A DNA stretch of 64,000 bases from Kitasatospora sp. NBC_00240. Lineage in GTDB: Bacteria; Actinomycetota; Actinomycetes; Streptomycetales; Streptomycetaceae. Positions 8,406 through 16,760 of this stretch are shown here, piece by piece. Under the pieces are notes generated by a model. That model was not told the DNA's origin. It was given only the letters and a program-made list of their open reading frames with translations, and made no database searches. The position numbers and the translations under genes are program-made. The stretch lies in assembly GCF_026342405.1 (NCBI RefSeq), contig NZ_JAPEMU010000001.1, positions 7,316,001 to 7,380,000 of the forward strand, given 5' to 3'. Position 1 is the first letter of the stretch; each line of letters begins with the position of its first letter.

Positions 8406-9251
8406 TCAGTCCGTGTCGGATCCGGTCTTCCAGGCGAGGCGGAGCTGCTCCGCGGCATCGACGGCCTGGCGAAGACCTGCCCGGTAGGCCGGTTCCCAGG
8501 CCGTCCGGTCGTTCAGGTTCGGGCCGAAGGCGCGGATGGCCGCCGGATCGGGCTCGATGGTCACCACCGTGTGCGCGGCGGCGGCCGCCAGCTCCTGGTG
8601 GAGCAACTCGCGGGGAAACAGGTGTGCCTGCGGGTCGATGACGACGAGGGTGCGGGCTCCGGCGGCGAGGCCGGCGTTGGTCGCCGACCGCAGGGAGCCG
8701 TCCATGTACCGGCGGCCGTTGACGGTGATCGGCGGGTAGATCCCCGGGAAGGCCGTGCTGGCGGCCACGGCGGAGGGCAGCGGTGCGCCACCGGCGCGGT
8801 CGAAGACCTCGGGCTCGCCGGTCTCGGCGTCCATCACCGTGATGAGCAGCTTCCGGTCCGGCCAGTCGTCCGCGCCGGTCAGGGCCCTCATCCGGGCGAC
8901 ATGTGCCTGCTCGGGGCCGGTCTCGGCGGCGAGCGCGATCCGGCCCACCCGGCGCCACGCCTCGGCCGGGTTCGAGGCGGCGTCACCGAGCACGGCGAAC
9001 GCCTCGCCCAGCCGGCGGCCGTCCACCTGGGGCGGGGTACCGCCGGGGCGCACCGGGGTGGCGAGCAGGTCGGGGTCCTGACCGCTGGCCAGCACCGCGC
9101 CGACGATCGCGCCGGTCGAGGTGCCGACGATCAGGTCGGCCTCGCCGAGGTCCACTCCGCCGCTGCGCAGCCCGTGGGCCAGTCCGGCCGTCCAGGCCGC
9201 ACCGACGGGGCCTCCGGCGCCCAGTGCGAGCGCTCGGTCGATGGTGTGCAC
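8406..9251 (-). CDS. Patatin-like phospholipase
   Basis: A 281-aa protein with all patatin hallmarks: the Gly-rich oxyanion loop GAGGPVG at residues 11-17, the nucleophile elbow GTSTG with Ser45, and the catalytic Asp184 in RYMDGSL, making the Ser-Asp dyad of lipid acyl hydrolases. It should deacylate phospholipids or other acyl esters. No signal peptide is seen, so it acts in the cytoplasm or at the inner membrane face. The GTG start is preceded by GGGAGGGAG. The gene is divergent from a TetR regulator 83 bp away, which probably controls it. Confidence 0.9.
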   Translation of the reverse strand: MHTIDRALALGAGGPVGAAWTAGLAHGLRSGGVDLGEADLIVGTSTGAIVGAVLASGQDPDLLATPVRPGGTPPQVDGRRLGEAFAVLGDAASNPAEAWRRVGRIALAAETGPEQAHVARMRALTGADDWPDRKLLITVMDAETGEPEVFDRAGGAPLPSAVAASTAFPGIYPPITVNGRRYMDGSLRSATNAGLAAGARTLVVIDPQAHLFPRELLHQELAAAAAHTVVTIEPDPAAIRAFGPNLNDRTAWEPAYRAGLRQAVDAAEQLRLAWKTGSDTD

Positions 9252-9294
9252 GACTGTCTCCCTCCCGTTGTTGAAACAGTCGTACCATATACTG
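9251..9294. promoter_or_regulatory. Inverted repeats in the patatin/TetR divergent promoter
   Basis: The 83-bp spacer holds CGACTGT (9251-9257) and its exact complement ACAGTCG (9276-9282), and a CAGT...ACTG pair at 9277-9294 around GTACCATAT. Either could be the operator of the adjacent TetR protein; the second lies where a -10 region of the divergent gene pair is expected. Assignment is by position only. Confidence 0.35.
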
Positions 9295-9334
9295 ACGCAG
9301 GCCCGGATCCGCAGGAGAGAAAGGACGATCCACC

Positions 9335-9895
9335 GTGGGGCGACCGCCAGATCCCGCCCGGCGGGAGCGCACGCTGGCGCGGGCGACCGACTACGTCCTG
9401 GGTCATGGCCTGGCCGGGTTGAGCCTGCGGCCGCTGGCCGCGGCGCTCGACACCAGCCCGCGGATGCTGCTCTACGACTTCGGCAGCAAGCAGGAGCTGG
9501 TCGCCGCCGTCCTCGCCGAGGCCCGCCGCCGCGGTGCGACCCGGTTGGCCGCGAACCTCCCCTCCGAGGCAGCCTCCCCGGAGGAACGCCTGCGCGGCAT
9601 CTGGGCCTGGATCAGCGCACCGGAGCGGGCCGCGTTCGTCCGGCTGTTCTTCGAGGTGCACGCCGACGGCCTGGCCCACCCGGAGAACTACCCGGACCGG
9701 GCCGAGGCGATCACGGACTGGTTCGACACCCTCGGCGCCACCTTCCGCGACATCGCCGACGGCGCCGACGACACCGTTACTCCCACGCTGGTCATGGCCG
9801 TCATCCGGGGCCTCCTGTTCGACCTCACCAACACCGGCGACCGTCACCGCACCGACCGCGCCCTGGACCGCTTCTGCGAACTCCTCCGGCAGTGA
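9335..9895 (+). CDS. TetR family transcriptional regulator
   Basis: A 186-aa repressor-type protein. The N-terminal helix-turn-helix spans about residues 10-55 (ATDYVLGHGLAGLSLRPLAAALDTSPRMLLYDFGSKQEL), with YDFGSK as the recognition-helix end. The C-terminal part resembles the TetR_C domains of the SCO1712 type (WISAPERAAFVRLFFEVHADG). It is divergent from the patatin gene, so the likely job is control of that gene and itself in response to a small hydrophobic ligand. GTG start with AAGGA nine bases upstream. A hairpin with a U-tract lies about 110 bp downstream. Confidence 0.88.
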   Translation: MGRPPDPARRERTLARATDYVLGHGLAGLSLRPLAAALDTSPRMLLYDFGSKQELVAAVLAEARRRGATRLAANLPSEAASPEERLRGIWAWISAPERAAFVRLFFEVHADGLAHPENYPDRAEAITDWFDTLGATFRDIADGADDTVTPTLVMAVIRGLLFDLTNTGDRHRTDRALDRFCELLRQ

Positions 9896-10005
9896 AGGAC
9901 GACGAACGAGCACGCGGTGGCCGCAGGCCGCCCCACGGTCCCGGCACCCCGGCAGGGGGTGTTCGAGGCCCTGACGGGCCGGATCGCGGGCAGGGCCACC
10001 CGGGT

Positions 10006-10027
10006 CCGACCGCCTCGGCCGGTTTTT
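10006..10027 (+). terminator. Rho-independent type terminator with U-tract
   Basis: CCGACCG (10006-10012), a CCT loop and CGGCCGG (10016-10022) pair at six of seven positions and are followed by five T. A T-run is rare in this DNA, which makes this a convincing intrinsic terminator for the TetR gene. The rest of the 480-bp spacer (9896-10375) shows no recognisable coding sequence; it holds only a promoter-like TAGAAT near 10333. Confidence 0.55.
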
Positions 10028-10332
10028 CCTGGTTGATCCCATGACGGAATCAGTCGATGATCCTCCGATTCGACCCGGTGGACGGGGGTGCCTCCGGCCC
10101 GCTTCGGCTCGCTTCGGCGCGCGGCCGGTGGGGGTGTTCGGGGTGCGCATCGCGCCGGGCACAGCCACCGGCACGTTCGCGTGATCACCAGGAACAGCGC
10201 TGCCGCCTGGCCGTGCGGCCGCCGCGTGGCTGCCGCACGGGACGGCGTCCGGGCCCTGTCCGCCCCCGGCCGGGCCGGCGTACCGGCGTACCCTCCCCGT
10301 CAGACCGAAGGTCACGAACTGCGGCTTCCCTG

Positions 10333-10338
10333 TAGAAT
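10333..10338 (+). promoter_or_regulatory. Candidate -10 box (TAGAAT) of the monooxygenase gene
   Basis: TAGAAT lies 37 bp before the ATG at 10376 in a locally AT-rich stretch (TAGAATATTAAG). No clear -35 is seen; the sequence 17 bp upstream is GGTCAC. The leader would be about 30 nt and contains GGGGAG as ribosome site. Confidence 0.4.
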
Positions 10339-10375
10339 ATTAAGTTGATCTCACCCCGCCGACAGGGGAGTAATC

Positions 10376-10672
10376 ATGATCGGTGTCACCGTCACTTTCT
10401 CCTACCCCAGCGGCCTCGATCGCTCGCAGGTGATCAAGATAGCCGAGGGTGCACGCGGCATGTTCGAAGGCATGCCAGGCGTGCGGTTCAAGTTCTTCAC
10501 CTTCAGTGAGAAGGAGCAACAGGCGGTCAATTTCTACGTCTGGGAGTCCAAGGAGGCGGCGGAGCAGTTCTTCTCTCCCGAGCTGCGCGAGCGCGTGACC
10601 GACCTCTATGGTGCAGCCCCGGCCATCGAGTTCGTGGAGATCGCCGAAATCGTCGACAACTCGAAGTCCTGA
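10376..10672 (+). CDS. Small ABM/YdhR-like monooxygenase-fold protein
   Basis: A 98-aa single-domain ferredoxin-like fold protein: IGVTVTFSYPSGLDRSQV, FEGMPGVRFKFFTFSEKEQQ and FYVWESKEAAEQFFSPELRERV follow the beta-alpha-beta pattern of YdhR/antibiotic-biosynthesis-monooxygenase proteins, which are small cofactor-free oxygenases or scaffolds. Substrate unknown; such dimers occur both in catabolism and in polyketide tailoring, but no biosynthetic genes are near. GGGGAG lies about six bases before the ATG. Its codons end in A or T more often than neighbours (for example ATA, GCA, CCA, GAA), hinting at a different origin. Confidence 0.7.
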   Translation: MIGVTVTFSYPSGLDRSQVIKIAEGARGMFEGMPGVRFKFFTFSEKEQQAVNFYVWESKEAAEQFFSPELRERVTDLYGAAPAIEFVEIAEIVDNSKS

Positions 10673-10886
10673 AGAAACCGACCGGCTTGATCGCGGGGAT
10701 GACAGGTGTGTTCGCCCGGCCCGCGCCGATCTGCCGATGTGAGGCCGCATGGCCAGGTGTTCGCTGTGGTGTCCCATGCCCATCGGGGGTGAATGGCCGG
10801 ACGGGCGCGACCTTTCGGTTCGACCGGCGGACGGTGGGGCGTCCCGCCCGGTACGGGTGGAACGCCCCTCCGGTCGGGTGACCCGG

Positions 10887-12260
10887 TCAGCCGACCGGCA
10901 GCCGGCGCAGGAACACGTCGTAGTGGCCGTCGGTGTCCTGGGGGACGAGGGTGCCGTCGCCGGAGCTGAACAGGACGTTCGTCCCGAGTGCGTCGATCAC
11001 CGCGCCGGAGGAGAAGCCGGGGGACTGGGCGCCGTTCGCGGCGACGCTGACCCGCTCGACCTGGCCGGTCCGGAGGTCGCGTCGGAAGACGTCCTGGGCC
11101 TGGTTGGTGTCGCCGGGGATCAGGTTGGCCGCTTCGGAGGAGAAGTAGACCCGTCGGCCGTCGGCCGAGATGACGCCGTCCCAGGACATCCCGTCACCCT
11201 GGGTGCCGTCGGCCGCCGCACTGACCAGCCTGTTCGTGCCGGTGACCAGGTCGTGGACGAAGACGTCGATCTGGTGGTTGGTGTCGCCGGGGACCACGGT
11301 CTCGGCGTTGGTGCTGAACACCACGTACCGGCCGTCCGCGCTGAGCGATCCGGTGTTGGCTCAGGTGAGTTCGCCGTCGGCCCCGACACTGCCGCCGACG
11401 GTGCGCCCGGCCCGCAGGTCGCGGACGTAGTAGGGGTAGACCCGGGGCTTGTTGATCTGCGGGTCCGCCGGGCCGGCGAGGGCCTCGGCCCGGGCCGGCG
11501 CCCCGGGGAGCAGGTTGCCCGCCCGGGAGGTGAAGCCGACCTTGCTGCCGTCCGCGGAGAGGACCGGGCGGGTGGAGGCGCTGTCGGCCTCGGTGCCGTC
11601 GGCTCCGACGGTGGCCCTGGTGGTGGTCCCGGTCCACCGGTCGACGACGAAGATGTCCGCCGCGTTGTTGGTGTCCCCGGGCACCAGGTCGCTGCGGCCG
11701 GAGGCGAACGCCACGTAGCGGCCGTTCCAGCTGATCGAGGGCATGTCCGAGCCGCCGGGCTGCTGCTGGGCCGGGTCTCCGGTGGTGAGCCGCTCGGTGC
11801 GTCCGGTCTGCCGGTCCCGGACGAAGATGTCCTCGGTGCCGTTGGTGTCGCCCGGCACCAGGTTGTCGGAGTCCGAGGCGAAGGCGATGTACCGGCCGTC
11901 GGCGCTGGCGACGCCGCTGGAGGAGAAGGCGTTGCCCTGTATGCCACCCGTGCCCACGCTGACGCGCTCGGTGCGGCCGTTGCGCAGGTCCCGGACGAAC
12001 ACGTCGTAGAAGCCGTTGGTGTCCCCCGGCACCAGGTTGTCGGCCTCGGAGCTGAACACCGCGAAGCGGCCGTCGGCGCTGAGCGACTCGCCGTACGCCT
12101 GGGCGTTGGCGCGGACGCCGCCCGCTCCGACGCTGACCTGTTCGGTCCGGGCCGGTCCGCCCGCCGCACCGGCCGGCGTCACGGTCACCGCCAGGGCGAC
12201 CGCCGTCACCGCCACGGCGCCGCGGATGGCCAGGCCCCTGGTCCGTCCTGTTCCCTTCAT
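10887..12260 (-). pseudogene. Secreted TolB/PD40-type beta-propeller protein interrupted by in-frame TGA
   Basis: One continuous frame starts at ATG 12260 (GGGAGG six bases upstream) with a signal peptide (VTAVALAVTVTPAGAAGG) and runs through six or seven repeats of the type SADGRxxxFSSEADNLVPGDTNGxxDVFVRDLxxG, the WD40-like PD40/TolB propeller. At 11361-11363 the frame meets a single TGA after 299 codons, then continues in the same frame with ANTGSLSADGRYVVFSTNAETVVPGDTN and two more repeats to the TGA at 10887. The stop falls where another repeat begins, so the propeller is split. Either the gene is a nonsense pseudogene, or the sequence has an error, or the stop is read through. Intact, it would be a secreted 457-residue propeller of unknown ligand. 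Confidence 0.8.
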
Positions 12261-12390
12261 CGTGCCCTCCCCTTGGTGGAGCTCCCCCCGACGGGCGCGG
12301 ACCGGTGAAGGCCGTTGCCCACCGATGACGAGCCGTCCCCTCGGCCGCCTGATCGGCCTCGGCTCATGTCCAGCTTCGCGGCAACTCCCG

Positions 12391-12405
12391 ATCCCCGCAG
12401 GGGAT
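12391..12405. promoter_or_regulatory. Small perfect palindrome upstream of the propeller gene
   Basis: ATCCCC-GCA-GGGGAT is a 6-bp inverted repeat with a 3-bp spacer, about 130 bp upstream of the propeller start and downstream of the TetR gene, in a 249-bp spacer with no other feature. It could be an operator; no evidence beyond symmetry. Confidence 0.25.
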
Positions 12406-12509
12406 TTCGAATCTCTGGCCGAAAGGCCGGTCGGCGGGCGGGGCAGGGCGATCGCCGGCGCCGACCGTGCGCCGGTCCGGCGCGGGTGATGCCCGCGCCG
12501 GCCGGGCGG

Positions 12510-13121
12510 TCAGTGGCTGCGCACCCCGTCGACGGCGAGGGTGAGCAGTCGGTCGGCCTCGGCCGGGCCGTCGGGTTCCCGCTCGGTGGCCAGGGCGATG
12601 GCGCTGACGAGCTTGAGCAGGTGGGTGGTGGTGACCTCGGGCCGTACGGTGCCGGCCTGGCGGGCGCGGGCGAGGAGGGCGTCGCCGGCGTCAATGATCA
12701 TGGTGTGGCAGGTGGTGCCGAGGGACGGGTCCCCGCCGGGGGCGCCCTGCATCAGGGCTGCCCCCAGGCCCCGGTTGGCCACCGCGTGGGCGCCGACGGC
12801 GCGGAGCCAGCTGATGAGCGCGGCCGCCGGGTCGGGGTCGGGGAGCAGGTCCTCGGCCTTGGCGCAGAGCGCCTCGACCCGGCCCTTGAAGACGGTCTCC
12901 AGGAGTGCCCGCCGGGTCGGGAAGTGCCGGTGCAGGGTGGCGGAGCCGACTCCGGCGTGGCGGGCGATCTGCTCCAGGGAGGCCTCGGCGCCGTGTTCGG
13001 CGATGACGGTCCCGGCGGCGGCCACGATCCGGTCGTAGTTGCGGCGGGCGTCCGCTCGCATCGGTTGCGCCTGCGGCTCGGGATGTGGGGATGCGAGTGG
13101 GGTGGCGGCGTCCTTGGGCAC
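12510..13121 (-). CDS. TetR family transcriptional regulator
   Basis: A 203-aa regulator. The helix-turn-helix is about residues 21-67 (RRNYDRIVAAAGTVIAEHGAEASLEQIARHAGVGSATLHRHFPTR) and is followed by an SCO1712/TetR_C_33-like ligand domain (LLKLVSAIALATE). The frame is open further upstream, but GTG at 13121 preceded by AGGAG at five bases is the clear start. A 17-bp palindrome 40 bp upstream probably is its operator. The divergent F420-type oxidoreductase gene is the natural target. Confidence 0.88.
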   Translation of the reverse strand: MPKDAATPLASPHPEPQAQPMRADARRNYDRIVAAAGTVIAEHGAEASLEQIARHAGVGSATLHRHFPTRRALLETVFKGRVEALCAKAEDLLPDPDPAAALISWLRAVGAHAVANRGLGAALMQGAPGGDPSLGTTCHTMIIDAGDALLARARQAGTVRPEVTTTHLLKLVSAIALATEREPDGPAEADRLLTLAVDGVRSH

Positions 13122-13160
13122 GGGGGCTCCTGGCGGCTTGCTAACCGGGGTGGTCCCCCA

Positions 13161-13177
13161 TATCGTAGCGAACGGTA
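13161..13177. promoter_or_regulatory. Palindromic TetR operator candidate
   Basis: TATCGTAGCGAACGGTA is symmetric at 12 of 17 positions (TAyCGT-N5-ACGrTA), the size and shape of a TetR-family operator. It lies 40 bp upstream of the TetR start and 135 bp before the divergent oxidoreductase gene, within a locally less GC-rich patch suited to a promoter. Confidence 0.5.
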
Positions 13178-13311
13178 AACGGAGGGCCGCCCCACTTTGA
13201 GCGGCGGCCTCTGCGGGGCTGGGCGGGCGAGGGGGAGACCGTGGAACGGACAGCAGCACCGGTCGTCGTGACGGGGGCGGCGGGCTGCCGGGCCGGCGCG
13301 GGGCGGTCCGC

Positions 13312-14262
13312 GTGAGCGCCGGTCGGCCCGCGCTCGGGCGCGTCGGGATCTGGGCGGGCGACAGCGACGGGTACCCGGCTTCCGGTCTCCGGGCCGCCGC
13401 CGCGGCGGTGGAGGAACTCGGTTACGGCGCCCTGTGGTTCGCCGAGACGGCGGGGCGGGAGGCGATGGCACAGGCCGCGATCCTGCTGTCGGCCACCCGG
13501 CGGATCACCGTGGCCGCCGGCATGACGGACATCTACGCCCGTGACGCGGTGACGACCGCCGCCGCCCGGCGCACCCTGGCGGAGGCGTTCCCGGGCCGGT
13601 TCCTGCTCGGCCTGTGGGAGAGCCACCCCAGCCTCGCCGAGGAGGTCCGCGGTCACCGCTTCCGGCCCGCGCCGGCGGCCATGCGCTCGTACCTCGACGC
13701 GCTGGACGCCGCGCCGTTCGGGCCGCCCGCCCCCGCGGCCGAGCCGCACCGTGTGCTGGCGGCCCTGGATCTCGGCATGCTCGCGCTCGCCGCCGAACGC
13801 ACCTGGGGCGCCACCGTGTTGGGCATGCCGGTCGAGCACACCCGCCGGGCGAGGGTGGTGCTCGGCCCGGACGCGCTGCTGGCCGTCACCCAGCTGTGCG
13901 TGCTCGGCTCCGACCGCTCCCGTACGGCCGGGCCGGCCCGGGACACGGCGGCAGCGGCCCTGCCCAACCGCCGTGTCCTGCTGCAGGAGCTGGGACACCG
14001 GGACGTGGACGCGCTCGGGGAGCGGCTGGTGGACGCGATCGTGGCCCACGGCGACGCCGGGACGATCGCCCGTCGCGTTCAGGAGCACCTCGACGCCGGG
14101 GCCGACCACGTCAGCCTTCACCTGGTCACCGCCACGCCGCAGATCCCGCCCGTGCGGGAGTGGGAGCAGCTCGCCGGGCGGCTCCCGCTCCGACCGGGAG
14201 CCGGCGGGGACGCCGGACGGCGGGAGCGCCGAGGGGCGGGGCCCGCCACTCCCGGTCGGTGA
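13312..14262 (+). CDS. LLM-class F420-dependent oxidoreductase
   Basis: A 316-aa TIM-barrel protein of the luciferase-like monooxygenase superfamily, F420 branch (TIGR03620-like): GRVGIWAGDSDG at strand 1, EELGYGALWFAET, TRRITVAAGMTDIYARD, PGRFLLGLWESHP, and the C-terminal GDAGTIARRVQEHLDAGADHVSLHLV. The expected reaction is hydride transfer between F420H2 and an unknown organic substrate. The last 30 residues are low-complexity Gly/Arg. The GTG start lacks a clear ribosome site; the actual start could be slightly different. Divergent from the TetR gene, which probably controls it. Confidence 0.88.
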   Translation: MSAGRPALGRVGIWAGDSDGYPASGLRAAAAAVEELGYGALWFAETAGREAMAQAAILLSATRRITVAAGMTDIYARDAVTTAAARRTLAEAFPGRFLLGLWESHPSLAEEVRGHRFRPAPAAMRSYLDALDAAPFGPPAPAAEPHRVLAALDLGMLALAAERTWGATVLGMPVEHTRRARVVLGPDALLAVTQLCVLGSDRSRTAGPARDTAAAALPNRRVLLQELGHRDVDALGERLVDAIVAHGDAGTIARRVQEHLDAGADHVSLHLVTATPQIPPVREWEQLAGRLPLRPGAGGDAGRRERRGAGPATPGR

Positions 14263-14292
14263 GTGAGCGCCCCGCCGCGTACGTTCCGGTGC

Positions 14293-14487
14293 TCAGCGGG
14301 TGGTGGTGCTGGTGAAGCGCGAGCGCGACCAGAGGTAACCGAGCAGGGCGACGCCGGCGCAGCGCACCGCGTCCGCCAGCTCGAACAGGGCATCGCCACG
14401 CTTGGTCAAACAGGAGTAGAACTCACCCCGGAAGCTTGACAGTTCGGCGAGTTCGTCATGCCCGGCGCGATCGTGCAGCCGACTCAT
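14293..14487 (-). pseudogene. IS transposase N-terminal fragment
   Basis: The 64-residue ORF opens with RLHDRAGHDELAELSSFRGE, then FYSCLTKRGDALFELADAV, the conserved N-terminus of a large Streptomyces transposase family whose members continue with LCADGPV and a DDE domain of some 400 residues. Here the match stops after DAVRCAG and the ORF ends after 20 unrelated residues. It is thus the broken start of a former insertion sequence. The 11-bp inverted repeat just upstream may be part of the same element. Nothing of the remaining transposase is seen next to it, so the deletion removed the rest. Confidence 0.7.
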
Positions 14488-14492
14488 GCCCA

Positions 14493-14550
14493 CGGCCTTC
14501 GTCGTGATTGTGTGCATCCTTGGTCGGAGCACAGGATCAGACGAAGGCCG
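14493..14550. repeat. 11-bp perfect inverted repeat upstream of transposase fragment
   Basis: CGGCCTTCGTC at 14493-14503 and GACGAAGGCCG at 14540-14550 can form a hairpin with a 36-nt loop. It lies directly upstream of the transposase-fragment ATG on the minus strand, so it is probably the leader or terminal structure of the decayed IS element. It also lies within the upstream region of the HAD phosphatase gene. Confidence 0.6.
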
Positions 14551-14731
14551 CTTCCCTGTCCGGCGAATACCAGAACGAGTGATCACGTTCGACGGGTCGT
14601 TCGCCCGATCGCCAGTACCCCGATCAGTGGCAAACCGTCTCATTCGGTTTGAGAGCATCCGAAGGCCGGGCACGGTCACTGGTCGACTGCCGCATCTGCT
14701 GACGGCGCGACCGCCGAGCCGAGGAGTACCC

Positions 14732-15619
14732 GTGACCGAGAAGGTGCTGGCGAGCTGGAAGGACGGCCGGGTCAGGCAGGCGATCCTGGATTTCGTGCAC
14801 GCGGCCACGACGCCGGGGGCAGCGTTCGTCGATGTGGCCGATCGGATCGCCACGTTCGACAACGACGGCACGCTGTGGGTCGAGCAGCCGTTGCCGCCGC
14901 AGTTCGACTTCGTGTTCCGCATCTGGGAGGCGGAGGCGAGGACCGACCCGTCGCTCGCCGCCCGGCAGCCGTACAAGGCGCTGATCGAACGGGACCAGGC
15001 GTTCTTCGAGGGGCTGGCCGCGCAGGAACCGCAGGTGGTGTCGACCCTGCTGGAGGCGTTCGCCCGCTCGTGGGCCGGCACGACGCCGGAGGAGTTCGAG
15101 GCGCAGGTGCGCGAGTGGATGAGGACGGCGAAGCAGCCGAAGCTCGACGTCCCCTACCTCGAGCTGGTCTACCGCCCGATGCTGGAGCTCTTCGACCTCC
15201 TACGCGAGAACCGGTTCCGGGTGTTCGTGTGCTCGGGCGGCGGCCGCGACTTCATGCGCGTGTTCGCGGAGGAGACCTGGGGGATCCCCAAGGAGAACGT
15301 GATCGGCTCGGCGGCCGCGTACACCTACGCCGACGGGAGACTCGTCCGCTCCCACGAGCTCCTCGGCGACCTGAACCTGGGCGCGGGCAAGCCCGAGAAC
15401 ATCTTCGCCCACACCGGCCGGCTGCCCGTCCTCGCCGGCGGCAACGCCGACGTGGACATCGAGATGCTCCGGAGCGCCCGGTTCGCGCTGCTCGTCGACC
15501 ACGACGACGAGCAGCGCGAGTTCGCCTACACCAAGGGCGCCGAGGCCTCGCTCGCGATGGCCGCAGAGCTCGGCTGGACGGTCGTGAGCATGAAGAACGA
15601 CTGGACCACCGTGTTCTGA
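14732..15619 (+). CDS. HAD-family phosphatase/hydrolase
   Basis: A 295-aa haloacid-dehalogenase-like hydrolase. Motif I is FDNDGTLW (near residues 47-54), motif II the CSGGGRDF stretch, and motif III/IV AGGNADVDIEML with a Lys-bearing loop before it (NLGAGKPENI). This is the phosphoserine-phosphatase-like subgroup with a large cap. Substrate unknown; Mg-dependent phosphomonoester hydrolysis is expected. The frame is open far upstream across the transposase remnant, but GTG 14732 with GAGGAG five bases upstream is the evident start. Cytoplasmic. Confidence 0.88.
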   Translation: MTEKVLASWKDGRVRQAILDFVHAATTPGAAFVDVADRIATFDNDGTLWVEQPLPPQFDFVFRIWEAEARTDPSLAARQPYKALIERDQAFFEGLAAQEPQVVSTLLEAFARSWAGTTPEEFEAQVREWMRTAKQPKLDVPYLELVYRPMLELFDLLRENRFRVFVCSGGGRDFMRVFAEETWGIPKENVIGSAAAYTYADGRLVRSHELLGDLNLGAGKPENIFAHTGRLPVLAGGNADVDIEMLRSARFALLVDHDDEQREFAYTKGAEASLAMAAELGWTVVSMKNDWTTVF

Positions 15620-15695
15620 CCGGAGAATCCGTGAACGCGGCGGGCCGTCGTCCGGTCGGTGGTCAAGTGCCCGCGAGACCTGCGGAATTGATCGT

Positions 15696-15920
15696 TCAGC
15701 GGTCGACGGCGGGGAATTCGCCGTTGCGGACGCCGGTGACGAAGGACTGCCAGGCGTCGGTTCGGAACAGCAGGGCGGGGCCCTGAGGGTCCTTGGAGTC
15801 ACGGACGGGGACCACGCCGGGGATGTTGTCGGCGACCTCGACGCACTGGCCGCTCTCGGAGTCGCTGTAACTGGCCTTGCGCCAGGATGCCTTGGAGAGA
15901 TCGGGGATGGTGGAGTCCAT
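15696..15920 (-). CDS. Possible internal translation start giving free DUF397 protein
   Basis: Within the fused gene, ATG at 15920 is preceded by GGAAGGA (AAGGA nine bases upstream) and opens exactly at the normal N-terminus of stand-alone DUF397 proteins. Translation from here would give a 74-aa protein in addition to the fusion. This nested product is an inference from the ribosome site and family boundaries. Confidence 0.45.
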   Translation of the reverse strand: MDSTIPDLSKASWRKASYSDSESGQCVEVADNIPGVVPVRDSKDPQGPALLFRTDAWQSFVTGVRNGEFPAVDR

Positions 15921-16760
15921 GTTGAGCAGTCCTTCCATCACACTGCGGATCAGGCGCGCACTGTCCTGGGCCGAGAGAGCCTCGGCCCGGAGCAGATCAT
16001 ACCGTTGCTGCCACCGCTGGACCTCTTGTGGATCTTCGACGAAACGGCCGTGGGCCAGGCTTTCGGAATAGGCGCGCGTTTTCCCGTCCGGCGATGTGAG
16101 AAGGATCAGCGAGGTGCCGAACTGGACACGCTCGCCGAGGGTGAAGGGGGCCACCTGGATCGTCACGTTGGGCTGACGGCCCGCACGCAGAAGATGCCTG
16201 AGCTGATCGTGCATCACCTGTGCTCCGCCCACGTTCTGGCGCAGCGTGACCTCTGAGAGGATCACTGTCAGCTGCAATGCATCGGGCCCGGAAAGGCGGT
16301 GCTGGCGGGCCAGACGGGCCGCAACTCGTTCGTCGATCAGCCGGTGATCCCCCGCTGCGTTCCCGGTGGAGATCAGAGCGCGTGCATATGCCTCGGTCTG
16401 CAGCAGCCCGGAGATCCACGGGGTTTGGTACTCCTGGATGCTCGCCGCCTTCGCCTCGATGAGTACGAACCGCTGGAACCAGTTCGGGTGATCGACCTGC
16501 GCGTACCAGTCGACCTCCTCCCAGATCTCCAGCAGCTCCCCGCCGGTCTCCAGAATGCGGTCACAAACCGTCACCAGGTCGTGCTGCGGCACCCGGCTCC
16601 CGTTCTCGATCCGGGTCAGGTGCGGGCGGCTGCAGGGGATCTGGCGGGCCAGTTCGCCCTGCGACATCCCGCGGGCCTCGCGGGTCCGCCGGAGGAGCGT
16701 TCCGAACAGGGCGGCGGCACTGGATCGCAGGTGGGGTCCGCTGCGCGGTACACGGGTCAT
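15696..16760 (-). CDS. Xre-DUF5753 regulator fused to DUF397 protein
   Basis: One 354-aa frame joins two proteins normally encoded apart. Residues about 14-75 are an Xre helix-turn-helix (LLRRTREARGMSQGELARQI). Residues about 95-275 are the DUF5753 sensor-like domain (ISGLLQTEAYARALI, VILSEVTLRQNVGG, SPDGKTRAYSE). After VMEGLLN the frame continues into DUF397 (MDSTIPDLSKASWRKASYSD, PVRDSKDPQGPALLF). In WhiJ/AbaA-type loci of Streptomyces these are two genes with an ATP-binding protein nearby, as here on the other strand. An internal ATG at 15920 with AAGGA nine bases upstream could still yield DUF397 alone (74 aa). No good ribosome site precedes the main ATG. The likely role is developmental or secondary-metabolism repression relieved by its partner. 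Confidence 0.88.
   Translation of the reverse strand: MTRVPRSGPHLRSSAAALFGTLLRRTREARGMSQGELARQIPCSRPHLTRIENGSRVPQHDLVTVCDRILETGGELLEIWEEVDWYAQVDHPNWFQRFVLIEAKAASIQEYQTPWISGLLQTEAYARALISTGNAAGDHRLIDERVAARLARQHRLSGPDALQLTVILSEVTLRQNVGGAQVMHDQLRHLLRAGRQPNVTIQVAPFTLGERVQFGTSLILLTSPDGKTRAYSESLAHGRFVEDPQEVQRWQQRYDLLRAEALSAQDSARLIRSVMEGLLNMDSTIPDLSKASWRKASYSDSESGQCVEVADNIPGVVPVRDSKDPQGPALLFRTDAWQSFVTGVRNGEFPAVDR

Noticed and set aside
9896..10375. Possible small genes in the spacer between TetR and the ABM-type gene
   Set aside because: All frames are Arg/Pro/Gly-rich without ribosome sites or similarity; only a terminator and a weak promoter are supportable.
11361..11363. TGA as a selenocysteine codon
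   Set aside because: Beta-propeller repeats of this family have no known selenocysteine, and I see no convincing SECIS-like hairpin directly after the codon; a mutation or sequence error is simpler.
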